Shown: positions 34,984 through 48,000 of the stretch, piece by piece | Position numbering within the stretch: position 1 is the stretch's first letter | Layout of the letters: each line of letters starts with the position of its first letter | DNA from: Chionis minor | Taxonomy: Eukaryota; Chordata; Aves; Charadriiformes; Chionididae | Reading direction: 5' to 3' | NCBI GenBank assembly: GCA_013398295.1 | Contig: VZSF01000011.1 | Location: 62,001-126,000 of the forward strand | DNA length: 64,000 nucleotides | Notes under the pieces: model-generated | Told to the model about the DNA's origin: nothing | Database searches by the model: none | The model's input: the letters and a program-made list of their open reading frames with translations, nothing else | Made by a program: the position numbers and the translations under genes

Positions 34984-36829
34984 TCTACATATTATGTAGA
35001 AAGGTATTACACATTTTAAAAAAAACCAATTGCTTCTAGGACTGTTGAGCCAACACAGAGGTGGAAAAACTGAAAATTACTTTAAGAATCCAGAAAATGA
35101 CAATTCATATCTTGAGAAATGCTTACCATGAAATTCTGCTCAAATAGGGGGGAAATAGTAAAAACAACACTGAAATAGGAGAACCTGAGATACCTACAAG
35201 AGGTCTGGGAGATTTATAGCGCTTTGTAGCTTCACATAGAACTTTACATTTTCAAAACCTTCTAATTTGCACCTGCAAGATTGACAAGCACACAGGTTGA
35301 TCTTGGTATTCAGATTTGTGTGATGACTGCTCACTTAGCCTAAGCATGAGTCACTGCAGCTTGGACTAAAGAACAAAGCTCTCAAATTGACAGCAGTCCT
35401 AATATCCAGGGGAGGGCGTGTGAAATTAAAACACACTGATAAGTGAGTTACATCTGTGCGTGTATAGAAGGACAGATATTTATAGGTATCAAATGTGTAA
35501 TCACACAAATAAGTGCCCATTTTAGGGTCCCATTATTTTTTCAATTATTATTATTGTAGTCCTTTCTATACAAACACAAGATTTTGCAACTGCAATTTAG
35601 GCAGCAAGATTTTAAGATTTTTTTAAATGGTGTTATTTTTTCTTTATTTTGTTTTCCTAGGGGAAACATGGCATAAAGTGACCAAGTATCCATAACTGCT
35701 TTGAAAGAAAGACAGAGAATTTATTTCATTATTATAGGAAATGTTTATGGATTAACTATTTCAGTGGTTTTAATATTGCAAAGAATTTACCCGTTATATA
35801 AATTTCTACAACACCTTTATTGTATAGCTGTGTAACTGAACCATAGAATGGGGGAGAAATGACCAATCTAAAAAGGACTACGCAGCTTATGGAAAATGTT
35901 TGTGTTATCATGTCAGGTAAGAAAATAAAGTGGACCCTTTGCCAAAAAACAAAATGGATTTAATTTGCTTTCATCTGTGAGTAAAGAGGGTGAGCTATTT
36001 GAAAATGAATCAGCCTGGTTTCCTTTGTTTTGTCGTGGTTTTTTTCATCTTTCAAACACTCCTATTTCATTCCAGCTGAGTTCTAAGTGGCTTTTTGCTG
36101 GTTAGTTTAGAGGCAAAATAAACATGTGATCTGGTTGTACTTAAGAAAATTAATATCCAGACAATTAAGCTTTTTCAGATTGTTATTCAGATGAACACTA
36201 GGGTGGTTGATCTGCTGTTGTGTTTTTTTGTTCCTCCATCAGTAAAGCTGTTAAAAGCACTGAAGGATGAGGAAAAAAAAATCTTGAATAATGGTTCAGT
36301 CTTGAAGAGTAATTTCATCATACTTGATAATACTGTGAAGACAAATACTATTTGATAGGAACTCATTGACTGCAGAGGAAAATAATAAAAAAAATATTTA
36401 TATTAGATAGCTATGTCTACAGCCCATTCTCTTTATAAGACAGTAGCACTTCTGAAATCAACAAGATTTGCAGTTGAGTATAAGTATCTTTGAGGCCTTT
36501 GCTGGCTATAAAACTGGAGAAGTCTATACATATAGGTATATAAACATGTGCATATACTATATATGCATACAGGATAAATGAGAATTATCCGCCATCTTCA
36601 TAAACTAAATAGCCTGCATGAAAATCTGGTTGACCCTGGTGAGGCCAAGTTATTTCCAAGAAAGAATGGAAAAGCAATATACCTGGTGTTAACCAAATTT
36701 ATAAAATTCTTTATGTACTTTCTGGTTTTCAGAATGTTCAACTGGCTATGAAAGATATATGCGAGTGGTCAAAACCACTCACAAAAATGGAAAAGACTAA
36801 GGATATTGCATTCCTGGTATTGGTGTGGG

Positions 36830-36849
36830 TTTTTTTTTTTTTTTTTTTT
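36830..36849. repeat. Poly(T) run of 20
   Basis: Twenty T residues are followed by CCCCC. No retrocopy can be recognised beside it. Confidence 0.9.
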
Positions 36850-38463
36850 CCCCCTTGGACTTAATTATGTTCCCCAAACTTATCAGTCTTGCACTGACAG
36901 TGGAGCACATCACAGAAGTTAACACTGTTGGCATGCGAATATAAAGTGCAGATAGTGCACAAAGGGTTATGTGGATATAAGTTCTTTGGAATAGCGAGCA
37001 TTTGTCCCTGCATGGTGTCATGTAATTCCTATTTAACTTACTGCACATAATTTTTATGTCTGCAGTATTTCCAGGTTTGAGATAAAAAGGTGATCAGATT
37101 TGAGAAAAGGTTTGGTTTGTTTTTTTTACTTTCTTGTAAATGTAATCACATAGGACATGGTTTTGGGGGGGAGGGGATGAAACATTGAGATCATGGCTAC
37201 TGATTTATACTTTATTGTATGTAAATTATCTGTGAGGCCCTGTCCCAAATGTAAATAAGTGTGTCATCACTCCTAGCTAGAAAGAGGTGGTGCCTGAAAC
37301 AGAAGTTGAGTATTAGCAATCATGTGGCTGACTTTCTTCAGTGAATTTTCTGTCAGTCTTTGCAGGATCTAAGCATGTGTTGAGATAAAGAAAAAAATCA
37401 CGTTCAGAAAATTCTTTAAGATCCTTATGTTGGAGGAATAATGTATCATGTATTATTGAATCTATTGGATTTTTCTCTCTTTTCTGCATATGTTGCAATC
37501 TTGAAATGCAGTGGTATTACCTGAAGAGTAAAAGACTATCAATGGAAATAAATTACTTTAACTAATTTTGTTCTTTGTCAGCATTGAAAATCATCAATGC
37601 ACCTCCAAGAAACTAGTTCCAAAGAACTATCAAGAAAATCCTGAAGTCAGTCTGCTAATGTTGACATTAAGTATGACTCTTAGTTTTACATTCAGAGAAG
37701 CTCTGCGCAAATCCTTGCTCTTATCTTTGCTTGATGGTAGTATTTACTTCTGAGCAAGCTAAATTCTTTGTAGCATATTAGTGATGTTCAATTTCCTTAG
37801 CATTTCATATTAATATGCTCATTTTTAAATAGAAAAAAACAGAATATAAAAAAAAAGGAATAGGAGGATTCTGGAAAAACATCTCTAGATAGTGAGTCAC
37901 AAAAGCAGATTACAATTGGTAGATTTGATATTAATTCTCTTGTGTGGAATTTGTTAAAAATTTTTCATCACAGAATGAGTGCACACTGCAAGCCATGCTT
38001 ACCTTCCAGCATCACATATGTGAAATAGTAAGAAAGTGTGCTGCAAATGTAGAACTGCTTTGCAAGGAAGATTCAGAGAAAGTGAAGAGGAGAAATGAGC
38101 ACACTGGCCTCTTCATTTATGTTGTTTTTAACTCATGTTAAAGAAAAGATATATAGAGGCAGCAGGAAAACAAGCTTAGAATAAATTTCTACTAGAACTG
38201 GTCTCTGTAATTGTCATGTTAAAATGGCCTTTTGCAATCTTCCTGGAGGCAGCTGTTTTTCAAATTAAAACTCAGGATAACTATAGGTAAAAAGAGCAGT
38301 CCTCGTTGAATGGATGAGCCCAAGAAGGTCACAAAAGACTGTACAGCTCAGCCTGATCTGAGCCTTGTGATGGACCAAGAGCAAGACTGAAATAAGACTC
38401 CTTTGAAAAGAAATGGGAAAGAACAGTCTGTTTGATTAAAGCAGCCAGTTATGGTTTTTTTCC

Positions 38464-39083
38464 TGTGGTGATTCCAGCTGGCAGCTAAGCACCACGCAGC
38501 TCTTCGCTCACTCTCCCTGCCCCGCCACCCCGCCCCACACAGTGGGATACAGGAGAGACTTGGAAAAGTAAAAGTGAGAAAACTTGTGGGTTGAGATAAC
38601 AGCTTAGCAATAGTAGTAGTAATAATAATAAGTAATAAATAATAATAACAATTATGATGATTATTATGAAAAGGAAAATAAAAAAAAGATACATAAAACC
38701 CAAGAAATGAGAAGTGGTGCAAATGAAAAACAACTGCTCACCACCAACTGACTGATACCCAGCCTGTTCCCAAGCAGCAGCCAACACCCCGACCAACTCC
38801 CTTCAGTTTATACACTGAGCATGACAACACATGGTATGGAATATCCCTTTGGCCAGTTTGGGTCATCTGTCCTGGATGTGCCCCCTCCCAGCTTCTTCTG
38901 CACCTCCAACTTTCTTGCTCGCAAGGCATGAAAAGCTGAAAAGTCTTTGACTTAGTGTAAGCACTACTTAGCAACAGCTAAAATGTCCGTGTTATCAACA
39001 TTATTCTCATATTAAATACAAAACACAGCACTATAACAGCTACTAGGAAGAAAATTAACTCTATCCCAGATGAAACCTGGACA
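38464..39083 (-). mobile_element. ERVL-like solo LTR, reverse orientation
   Basis: On the minus strand it begins at 39083 with TGTCCAGGTTTCATCTGGGA and ends at 38464 with GGAATCACCACA. A TATA box (GTATAAACTG on minus) lies at 38804-38813, and the TATCTCAACCCACAAGTTTT stretch near its 3' end matches the LTRs at 563-914 and 16340-17591. It is about 620 bp, with no gag, pol or env sequence beside it. An AAT-rich microsatellite (38611-38667) occupies part of the element. Its 3' terminus is somewhat ambiguous, because ATGGTTTTTTT at 38451-38461 also resembles the canonical end. I find no convincing target duplication. Frames in this region (to 124 codons) are LTR artefacts. Confidence 0.87.
38611..38667. 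repeat. AAT/TAG microsatellite inside the LTR
   Basis: TAGTAGTAGT is followed by AATAATAATAAGTAATAAAT and related units. It lies between the conserved R/U5 part and the TATA region of the LTR. It probably expanded from an AT-rich segment of the element. Confidence 0.9.
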
Positions 39084-40538
39084 GTAACCATTAATATTTT
39101 TGTTATTGTGCCATGTTCAATTCATCTGCACACCTGCAAACCAAAGGAAAGCATGGCTGATAGGTATTTATTTTTTGAAACTTTTAAGTATGACCACTAT
39201 TGCTTTACACAGTTACGTGGCAGTTTTCCATGTCCAGAAAAAAGACAGCATTTTTATGAAGTCTGCCCTAAGTATAAACCCAGTTCCAGCCACTCTTTTT
39301 TATTTTTAATTTTAGAAAAAGGTGAGGAACTTACTTAGATTGTCATTCCCTCTGTCTTTCACCTGCATCCTATTGTCTCAGCTATTTTACACTTCAAAAT
39401 AAACCCAAGTGAATTTACTGCAACAATTCCCAAGTACATGGCAATAGTCTGAACGATGAAAAGTATTATTGTCATCTTTTTATGTTTGATGAGTGAAGTA
39501 CAGAGAGATGAAACTATCTGGCATTAGTTCTGGATAGCAATAGCAGTCTGAACTCAAATCTGATTTGCAGCATAAAGACTGTTTGCAGATGATACTTTTG
39601 AAGAACTGTCTTACATAAAATATTTTTACAACTTAAAGATTAGCTGTTACATTTAGGAGGAAGGTGGAGAGTGAAGTGGTCTGTGGAGAGCTTCAAGGAG
39701 GAAACAGAGAGTTGGTAAATTAAAGGGATGACACTCTATTTTAGGAATCCATTGTAATTCTTATTTTAGTTCTGAGTTTTTGACTGGAGTATGAGTGGAG
39801 TTTTCTCGCAAATGTTGAACTACGGAACTGGTACTGCAGTCACTACCAGGTCTTCCGCTGCCTATTTTCTCTTCCACTGCAAAGACAAGAATTTCAGGAA
39901 GAACAGGAAGAAGGAAAATGTACCTCCTTTGAATTTATGTGTATACCACAGGCTTCCTTCAACATAGTCAATACAAATATACTCAGTCCACTGAGAAAGT
40001 TAGAGGTCAAAAGTTGCTTACTCATGGAGGGACTAGGTGAGTCACATCTTGTTTGACATTATTTGATTTCATTTTGCTTTCCTGGGCATGAAAACAAAGA
40101 TTTGTTTGCTTTTCAGCAGTGCACACATTGGGTATTTCATATTATTAAAACATTTCCAATACACTTGTGTTTGACCAATGAAAAATGACAGGGATGTAAT
40201 ATGACCACAGCAAACCACAAAACCCACCATTTCTCCTACTTTCACTGGGTTTCAGTTATCATTAATTTGTGTTTAAAAAATTCAGTTAAGATGTGACCAC
40301 ATTGTAAATGCACTCTTTGATGATGATTTGGCTATATGAACTTCAGAAACGCTGTTCCTGCTGCTCCCCACTCTGCACCCCTTCTCCTTTTCCAATGGAA
40401 AGGGGAAAACTGACAGATGATACCACCCTCCTGCCTATGTCTATGCTAGGAAACAGAGCTTAGAAAATAAAAAGATCAACTTCAGACTTTGTTTTTGTAA
40501 ATATTTTCTTAATCAGGAGATTCATCCTCAACAAAACA

Positions 40539-40564
40539 CAGAGGACTACATCAGAGGACTAAAT
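40539..40564. repeat. 13-bp tandem duplication
   Basis: CAGAGGACTACAT is followed by CAGAGGACTAAAT, with one mismatch. Confidence 0.85.
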
Positions 40565-43276
40565 CAAGGGGTTTTCCTGGAGGAACTTGTGCCTGGAAAA
40601 TGTATTCTGGTATGGCAGCTCTTTCTAGAGATGCATCACATGTCAGTAAAAAAAGGAGAAGAAAAATTACCCTTCTGGCCAGTCCAAAGGGGCAGATCAA
40701 TGAATTATTCAATCCTCAGCCTATCTGCCCAGAAGGGTCACTAGGTTTTAAAGGGATGTTCACTGTACTTAAGAGTACAAGGCTTCTGTGTGCTTGCCCA
40801 TCACTTTAGATGTAAAGGTGCAAAGCGATACTTCTACCTCTCTTCAGTTTTAATATCCATGCTTAGTCACAGTCCTGCCTCCAGACAGGACTGGTGAATC
40901 CAAATCTACTGGTAACAAAACAGTATTGCTGAAAATTGTGAGTCGATTTTTATTTTACACACTGATTTTTTGCTTTCTGCTTGCAGTTTCACACTCATAT
41001 TTTTATTTAATATTTTAAAGATACTATGTACTTGAAATTTGGTATGATTAATACATGTTCATTTATTTCCAATATACTAAGTGCATTGCTGCAAAACTAG
41101 ATATAAGCACTATTCCTGTCTTGGAAAACTTACACTTTAATTATAGATAAAACCCCACAAGGAGAAAGAAGTAGATAAAAATCCCTGCAACTGTATAACT
41201 GTTACCATTGTACAGTTTATGACTGAGGATCACTCTCCCAAAGTCTAGCCTCAACTTCAGGAACTGAGATCCGGTAATTACGATGTCCATTTCAGTCCTT
41301 TATTCTGTCTGGTGTGCCTTGGTCAATGACACCAAATACCTTCTTGTTCTTCAAGTTGGGACAACAGTTCCTTCTGATCTTTTCCAAGCAGGCAGCAGTC
41401 AGAAACAAGATGGGTAAAGCATTAGCCATACTGCAATGAGGTAGGTAAAATTTCTGTCACTACATACCTCATTGTTGATTTTTGAATTCTGTATTCTGAA
41501 AGACAGGATTTAACAATTATATCTCAGGGGCAACTTAAAATATTACATGAAGGGTTTTACATGGAATTAGTAAACATAAGGAGAAATGTTCTGAATTAGC
41601 TTATTTTATTCAAAGAAAAAACAATTTCTGCATCCTTCTCCCATGCTATTTAGTAATAATTTTGAGGTATTTTTCAAGTAGTTGATTTTTAAGAAAAATC
41701 AATTTCTGATTTTCAGTCTTTAACTAAAAATCTTGAGGAAATGGACTAGATTGTCAAACCAAACAATGGAATTGTTTTCTTCATTTGTCATTGTCTAGAA
41801 ATAGAGCTGAAGCTACCTTCTTGAAAAGTATACTACAGAATAGGAAAATATGGGGGGAAAAAAACAACCCAAAACATAACTAGAAGACCATTGGCTCTTC
41901 TCCTCAGCACTTTTCACAATAATATGACCTTCCCGCTGATTGTTTCAAAAGGCAAAAAAATATCCATCTCATTTATGAGAGTAAATAGGAGATGTCATGA
42001 TAATTAAAGTCAAGAGAATAGACTGATTTGGACTTTCTTGAAATATAAAGTGTATATAATAGTATGAAAAGATAGCTAAGCCAACATATTGGACTTAAAT
42101 TGTAGACTTGTGTGTATCTTGTATAACAGGTTTTCATTATTACTCTATCCCAGGGAATGGAAATCTCTATTAGTCCTTGAATATATTCTCAGTGTTATAA
42201 TTTCCATGGCTTCAGACCTAGAAGACACCATTTCTGTTCTTAGCATAAAATCCTACCTGCATAGAAATCTTCAAGAAAGTTGTCATTGCCTTAAACATAA
42301 TACATATGCATTACACAATGAAGAATATGTAGTTTGGAAATTACCGTAAGATCTCAGGAAAAATTTTTTTCGTAGTGGTAGTGGACCCTTGAGATAACTG
42401 GTAGCGGTGGTTGGTTTTGTTTGTTTGTTTGTATAAAATTATGCTTAAAAACTCTTTTTGTATTTTTAGAATGCATTTCAATGAGCATTTTATCTGTCAG
42501 ACTCATCCATCAAGCAATACTCAAACAAACTGTAAGTATACAGACTCTAATTATACAGACTGTGCTTCTGTATAGATGTAGGAATCACATAAGTAACATG
42601 CACTTTTCAGTCAACTGTGGAAATGTGCAACTTTGTGTTTGAAAGTTTAGAGCTAAGTACTCGGCCTATTTATGTTTTCCTTAGGGTGACAGTATGTATG
42701 TATCTAATAAATATTTGCAGGTGAACTGAAAATTATTTTAAAATTTCCTGCTTAAGTGTGATGTTTCTATTTAGTAGTGTAGACAAACAATCTGCACCGT
42801 AAATAGTGTAAAAGCCTACAATGTTGACTTTTGCCTTTCAAGTTCCTATGGACTTGTAACCAATTTTAAAAAGTGCATTCATTGTCAACATATGCTTTTT
42901 TTAAAAAAAAAAAAAATCAGCAGAAATGATATTCATTGACACAAGAACTTAAATTTCAACACTGGTGAAGCTTATTAAAACGTATTCAGTCCCACTGCAG
43001 TGTGATCAAATTTGGTCTGAAAGGTCAGGCTAAAATAGCTTCCTGTTCCTCCATCTGATGTTTATAATCTCTTACATTAAATCCATCTGAGAGAGATTTT
43101 GCTTAGACAGAATGATATGCATACGGAATGAAGAGGGTGGTAGATTTGTTGTTATGAGGAAATGCAAAGAAATGTCTTTGTGAGAAGGAGAAAAGAGCTT
43201 GGAGGATGATGGTCTTCTTTAAGATGTCCAGAGCATATGCAAAGGAAAAAAAGCTGAGGTATGGCGGGGGGGGAGG

Positions 43277-43355
43277 NNNNNNNNNNNNNNNNNNNNNNNN
43301 NNNNNNNNNNNNNNNNNNNNNNNNNNNNNNNNNNNNNNNNNNNNNNNNNNNNNNN
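43277..43355. other. Assembly gap of 79 N
   Basis: Unresolved bases flanked on the left by a nine-G run followed by AGG and on the right by AGAGGAGGAACAAAGGAAGG. Both sides are purine-rich, so the missing sequence is probably a G-rich low-complexity tract that was hard to sequence. The 93-codon frame that spans it has no meaning. Confidence 0.98.
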
Positions 43356-45465
43356 AGAGGAGGAACAAAGGAAGGAAAAAAAAAAAAGAGGGATAGAAAT
43401 GAGAGAATTAAAGACAGCTGGTCAGACCGTTTAGTTGCAACGTGCCAGAATTTTAATTTTGTGGTTTGTTTCTTTCCTTTTTCTTAAAAATAATCAGTTT
43501 TCCTTGATAGCTTTCTTCATAAGTATTCAACCTCTGCCTTTCTTATACCTCTGCATTTTTTATGCCTTTAGGATGAAAACGTTATCATTTTGAGAGGAAA
43601 GAGAACTGCATTGTGTACCATATTCTTCCTGCCTAAACGAGAAGCTCCTGGAAATTTAAGTTCTTCAGGTTTTTGTCTTTCTCTGAACTTTCTCTGAACA
43701 CTAATATTGGAAACATATTTTGATTTTGTAATAAGTATTACCCTAGCAGTTTACCCATTAAAGACAGGAAAGGCATCTTTCTTCCCCTTTTTGTTCTGTG
43801 CAAGCTTCAGTTTTTTCCCATGGTTTCGTCTGCATTTGTCAGTTATTTATGTAATGATTCATTGTTATACCCAAATCAATTGTTAGCTTTTCTTAGAGAA
43901 ATCTCTTTTCTTTGGTTTCCCCTCACATTCAAGGACCAAAAAAACATTGTCACGGATTACACATATAATTCTTAAATAAAGGGTATTTCCTGTGCCGTCA
44001 TACTTTTTGTTGTCTGCAATAAAATTTTTAATTTTATCCAGTAAAGTCATGGCATCTCCAGTCTATATTGATCAGAAACTACAGGCAGTGTGATGGAGAG
44101 ATGTTTCAGGTTTTGTGTTTGCATGTCGCTTTTGTAATTAAGCATTTGCAAATTCACATGTAATACTTTTAGAATTAAGATGAGGAGTGCTCTCCATAAC
44201 TGATACGGATCAATTGGCCTCAATGCCCACCTTGGAGGGACTCTTAAATGTCAGAGAAGTCTGTCAGCAACAGCCAAGTTGATCCACAGGACTCCTGTGC
44301 TTTGACAGTAGCTAAATCCCCTGTGCAAAGTCTTTATCTGGATTTGTGTGGCAGACCAGTATTTAGCATTCAGCAAGTAGGCAAGGCTGTTCTCCTACAG
44401 CGATGACCTCCCTGACCTACTAGAGCATACCAAAAATTACACTGATCCATTAGAAAGATTAAGACAAAGACAATAATAGCTGCTATGATTTATCTTTCTG
44501 TTTTTATGAAAAGTTCACAAGTTTGCCAAAAATGACAGACAGGAATAGATAATCTCTGCTTTTTATCACCCAGATCAGACAGACTTAATGTTACCAATGA
44601 AAAGACAAATGTCATGCTTCTATTTGTAGAGGCCGAACAAAGAATAGATCATTTTTTTTCCCCCCAGGAAACATCAAGTTAAAATTCTTTAGTTTGAGGA
44701 CCAGAGTAATAATTCAAATGACATTTGGCAAGGTGAAACGAGTAGACAATTATTATTACTAATGTACATTCGTTTCAATATTTGACACAGACAAGGTCAG
44801 AGAACATTGACCATTTCCTCTACAAAACTATTCCGCAGTCACTCAGGGTACGTGACATTCAGTGAAATCTCTAGTTGCACAAGGGATTTTGTAGGTGATA
44901 TTAACAACAACTGTAGATGAAGCTTTATTTTTTTTATACTGTGAATTTATCCATCCCTTCTGCCAAATCAATGCAGTCTGATTATAGAATTAACTGCTGC
45001 AATCATCACACATTTTGTGAAGGTCATGGTTGGGTAGTTAGAAATAGCAAAGCTGTGAAAATAATGTATCAATAAAAGGTGAAATGGCAAAGTTGTGTTT
45101 TATCCCGTTAGCAAAAAGGTTAACAAAAGAGTGAACAATTTTTTTTTTATTTTTTTTAAATCTGCTGCAGAGCTATGAATTTGCAAGCATTTGAATCTCA
45201 TTGGGGCACATCACACTGTATGATAGAAATACAGAGGACGAAAAAGTTAATATTTACCTTGCAGTTTTATGTAGTCTCAACCTGATTCTTCTCAGGAATA
45301 TATGGGAACAAGCAAATATTGTTTTGTGGTCATTTTCTGATTATTAGATAGAAACAGTCTTCCAGTTTCTGTCCAAGAAAAATGTATGAATCTACTGCTA
45401 TTTCTTTCAAATGTACTAATCTATAGTTATTCCGCAAAATAATTTGTTTTGGTATATCTCTGTTG

Positions 45466-46155
45466 TGTTTTGAATATTGTCAAATGGGAGACTTCACAAT
45501 CTCTCTGGGCAACCTGTTCCAGTGTTTGACCACTTTCACAGTAAAAAAGTGTTGTGTTTAGATTGAATTTCACATGTGTTAATTTTTGTCCATTGCCTCT
45601 TATTCTGTCCATGGTCAGAGAAGAACCTAGCTCCCTCATCTTTATTCCCTCTAATCAGGTATTTATACACATTAATAAGATCCACCCTAAGACTTCTCCA
45701 GGTCAAAGCATCCTACCTCTAAACATTTCCTCATATGAAAGGTATTCCAGTCCCTTGTCTTTTGCTGGACTCGCTCAACTAAGTCCTTATCTTGTACTGG
45801 GGAGCCAGTACTGAAACAGCACTCCTGATGTGTCTCACCAGCACTGAGGAGGACAGGAAGGAACAACATTTTTGACAAATTGGCAATGTTCTTCCTAATG
45901 GAACTCAGGATGCTGTTGGAATTCTTTGTAGCAATGGCACATTGCTGACCCATGCGCAACTTGTTCACCAAGATTCTCAGCTCCTTCTCTGCAAACCTTT
46001 CCAGCTGCTTGGCCCTCAGTATGCATTGGTGCCTGGGGTTACTCCCCTGCAGATTCAGGACTTTGCCCTTCCCTTTACTGAACTTCAGGAGGTTTCCCTG
46101 AATGTCAGGACACCAGTTTTCCATGGCTTAGACCCTAACTGGCCAAGATCTATAG
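45466..46155 (-). mobile_element. CR1 LINE fragment, reverse orientation
   Basis: This is about 690 bases of reverse-oriented CR1. From left to right it reads TCTCTCTGGGCAACCTGTTCC, CATTGCCTCTTATTCTGTCC, GGTATTTATACACATTAATAAG, AGCACTCCTGATGTGTCTCAC, TGGCACATTGCTGACCCATG and TTCAGGAGGTTTCCCTGAATG. This order corresponds to the 3' UTR-proximal part back into the RT C-terminal region. The minus-strand frame at 45687-46124 still reads like CR1 RT in places (for example QCAIATKNSNSILSSIRKNI) but lacks the catalytic domain. Extreme 3' sequence, including the tail repeat, is missing or unrecognisable left of 45466. It is moderately diverged. Confidence 0.88.
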
Positions 46156-48000
46156 TTCTGACAGACTGAATAAGATGAATCTATGTCTGAATTCTCTTTC
46201 TCCGTCTTGGCAGTGGAGACCTACTTTAAGAAACAGCAGGAAAATCAGGGGAAATACCTTATATCTCAATTAATAGTGAGAGGACTGCAAAAGAAAGGCA
46301 TATACTAGCAGATTAGTAAACTTGAGGACATTCTAAATGTTATTTTTGTAAAAGAAAAAAAAAAGCATTAAAATATGTTTAATGTGCAGATTTCACTGTA
46401 CTGGTGTTTCTTGTCTGCCAGAAAAAGTACAGTAGTAGATTGTAGAGAGCTAGCTTATCAGGCACGTGCATTTGTTCTTGCGCAAAAATGGATGTAGCTG
46501 CCCACCATAACTCCAGGTAACCATGTTTTAAAATATTACCCTTTTGACTTCTCTTGCCCCAGTTTGCCCATTTTTTTGAAATGTGTATAATGGGATATGA
46601 ATAATTGCATGAATTCTGAGAGGAGTAAGTTGAGGGAAAAAAACCCCCAACCTCTGAGTAACGTTCTGTCATCTTTACCCAATTATTCTCTATTGAGTTC
46701 ATAAAGTGCTCTCTTGCGCATCCTTCAGCTTGTTTGTTTAAGGAAGAAGCAATAAGAAATGGTAAGAATGCCAGATTCTGAATATTGGTTTCAAGAGAAA
46801 ATACAGAGATTAAAATACTAATGAATTCTCTGATGATTCCACCATACACTTGTTATTTGTTCAATCTTACACAGCCAAGAAAACTGACAGAAATAGCAAC
46901 CCAAAGATACTTTTGCATAAACTAGACCTCCTGAACAACACTTGCATTATAAATTTTCACTCATAGCACCATAAATAACATGAACAGACACTGTACATTA
47001 CACAGAATTGGTTTTCAACCTCTTATGCCCCTTACTACATTATATAGGAACAAAACCTTATTGTAGACAACTCACATAAAACTTTTAGCATTCAAAGGTC
47101 AGACCAATTTCTCACTTCTGTGGGAAAAATAATTCTGAATTATTTTATACTATAGAAATAATTTGTTTTTATTTTATTATGTTAGTGCTTTAAAACAAGA
47201 AAGAGGGAGCAGCAGAGGAATAGACTTGCCATGACCTGTTTGTCATAAATCAGAGGAGTTGCCTGTAAATCAAAAGACTGAATGTAAATCAAAAAATCAT
47301 GAAGTACATGAGGTTTTTGCCTTTTTCTGAGTCCTTAGTATTGGAGAAAAAGTAATAAGTCTGTATTTCTCTTGTCTGTTACTCACAGTACAGGAAACCA
47401 AAACTGTCTTGCACGGCACCTTTAAACAGTCTGAGACATATAGCAGGTGACTTGTCTCTGTACAAAACAAGGAAGAAGAAAGGTCTAACTTTCAAATTCA
47501 CAAGCTCATTCAATCAGAAAGACTTCTTCCTGCCCTATGACTGAATGTGTTCTTGAACAGAAATGAGCAATCACTGAAAGCGTCATATAAAATCTTTTCA
47601 GGGTGGGTGTATTTCAATTTGGCCAATGGACCATGCTGGAGCACTACTTTTATATCTCAAAACCTTTATGACTGCTGCTAGAGAAATCAGAGCTTCAAGG
47701 CATCATTGAGTTAAGCTAAAATATCCATCCCTACTAAAGGAAAAAGATGGGGGGAAGAAAACCTTAGCTAGGTTCAACTGCAGGAACAGTTTTGCACACT
47801 TTGCTGTAGGAACATCACTGACACTTTATAATCCTTTCTCCACTCTGATTCCCAGTATTACCAGGAGTAGCACAAACATGCCAAGGCTCAAGAAAACACA
47901 GAGATTGGAATATTATTCCGTCACTCACAACATTATGGTCCTTACTTTTCTATGTGTGATGGATTACCCAGGGATTTGGGGGTTTTCTCCCCTTTAGAAT
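46156..48000. other. Unannotated AT-rich region
   Basis: No repeat is recognised here. A minus-strand frame of 156 codons (46379-46849) is the only notable item. Its predicted product shows no known motif. A frame of that length is borderline for chance in a window this size. Confidence 0.5.

Larger units (their letters stand above)
31526..38463. other. Unannotated AT-rich region
   Basis: About 7 kb has no recognised gene or transposon and no frame above 85 codons. It includes an AC microsatellite, a 20-base T run and one perfect short hairpin, each listed separately. Confidence 0.5.
39084..45465. other. Unannotated AT-rich region containing an assembly gap
   Basis: There is no gene or transposon I can recognise. 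It contains a 13-bp tandem duplication (40539-40564), a short TTTG repeat (42415-42431) and the gap at 43277-43355. The stretch 44.6-45.2 kb is unique-looking and repeat-free. Conserved non-coding elements are possible there but cannot be judged without an alignment. Confidence 0.5.

Noticed and set aside
38348..38974. Three overlapping minus-strand frames of 78-124 codons
   Set aside because: They fall within or over the edge of the ERVL-like LTR and its microsatellite. LTRs of this class do not encode proteins here.
43206..43487. 93-codon frame across the assembly gap
   Set aside because: The frame includes unknown bases and purine-rich low-complexity flanks, so its openness is meaningless.
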